A program made the translations under genes and the position numbers. The notes below the pieces were generated by a model. The model had not been told where the DNA came from, did no database searches, and worked only from the letters and a program-made list of their open reading frames with translations. Source: an uncultured Clostridia bacterium (lineage in GTDB: Bacteria; Bacillota; Clostridia; Oscillospirales; Oscillospiraceae). From it: DNA of 5,302 bases. Positions 5,252-5,302 of this stretch are shown here, one piece after another; positions within the stretch are counted from its first letter, which is position 1; every line of letters starts with the position of its first letter. The DNA lies in assembly GCA_937907715.1 (NCBI GenBank), contig CALERM010000052.1, positions 1 to 5,302 on the forward strand. The letters run 5' to 3'.

Positions 5252-5302
5252 ACGACAAAACCAAGGTTTTTCGGGCGGCACAGATTCCCTGTGCCGCCCT
5301 TA
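5241..5302 (+). CDS. Possible second short leader frame, partial at window edge
   Basis: The leader stop overlaps a second ATG (TGATG, 5239-5243). From it, a frame of at least 20 codons begins MRKKRQNQGF, runs through the terminator hairpin and reaches the window end after the partial codon TA, which would be a stop if the next base is A or G. The overlap would allow translational re-initiation. There is no separate Shine-Dalgarno, and the sequence is basic then Gly/Ser/Cys-rich with no recognised domain. It may be a chance frame or a second leader; confidence is low. Confidence 0.25.
   Translation, partial: MRKKRQNQGFSGGTDSLCRP
5273..5302 (+). terminator. GC-rich intrinsic terminator or attenuator hairpin
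   Basis: GGGCGGCACAG (5273-5283), loop ATTCC, CTGTGCCGCCC (5289-5299) is a perfect 11-bp stem. TTA follows at the window end, so the full U-tract cannot be seen. Downstream of the small peptide frame it can act as a transcription terminator. The reverse strand shows no T-tract after the stem, so plus-strand function is favoured. No clear antiterminator partner for its 5' arm was found in the visible leader. Confidence 0.65.

Noticed and set aside
5173..5302. Naming the leader as belonging to a specific resistance gene (for example erm, tet or an ABC-F gene)
   Set aside because: I do not recognise the peptide securely and the controlled gene is outside the window, so only the general attenuator architecture is claimed.

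Overview
The window looks like chromosomal DNA of a fairly GC-rich gut Firmicute, most likely an Oscillospiraceae/Ruminococcaceae relative (Faecalibacterium, Gemmiger or Subdoligranulum-like). The clues are strong AGGAGG ribosome binding sites, lipoprotein signal peptides, a BlaI/BlaR1-type regulatory pair with a clostridial-style non-penicillin ectodomain, and serpins, which are known from several gut Clostridia. The genus is an inference; no rRNA or marker gene is present.

Almost the whole window (90-5074) is a leftward, minus-strand gene set. In transcription order it holds: a promoter with two palindromic operators (about 5027-5074); a BlaI/MecI-family winged-helix repressor (4650-5009); an M56 BlaR1-type membrane metalloprotease sensor (2852-4648); a 124-base gap with a modest hairpin terminator; then two tandem serpin-family lipoproteins (1483-2727 and 90-1478). 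Three of the junctions are tight. The repressor stop is one base from the sensor start, the two serpins are four bases apart, and both downstream genes have their Shine-Dalgarno inside the gene before.

The likely logic is as follows. An extracellular signal is read by the sensor ectodomain, which has no visible penicillin-binding serine motif. The sensor's cytoplasmic HEAAH protease is activated, the BlaI-type repressor is inactivated, and the operon is derepressed. If transcription reads through the hairpin, the output is two cell-surface serpins that would trap extracellular (perhaps host or competitor) serine or cysteine proteases. The wiring to the serpins is inferred from gene order only.

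The last ~190 bases (5115-5302, plus strand) are different in character. A near-consensus promoter drives a 22-codon aromatic-rich peptide (one third G+C) with a good ribosome binding site. It is embedded in nested RNA hairpins, its stop overlaps a second ATG (TGATG), and a perfect 11-bp GC-rich hairpin follows at the window edge. This has the architecture of a ribosome-mediated attenuation leader for a gene just beyond the window, as found upstream of some ribosome-targeting antibiotic resistance genes. The downstream gene is not visible.
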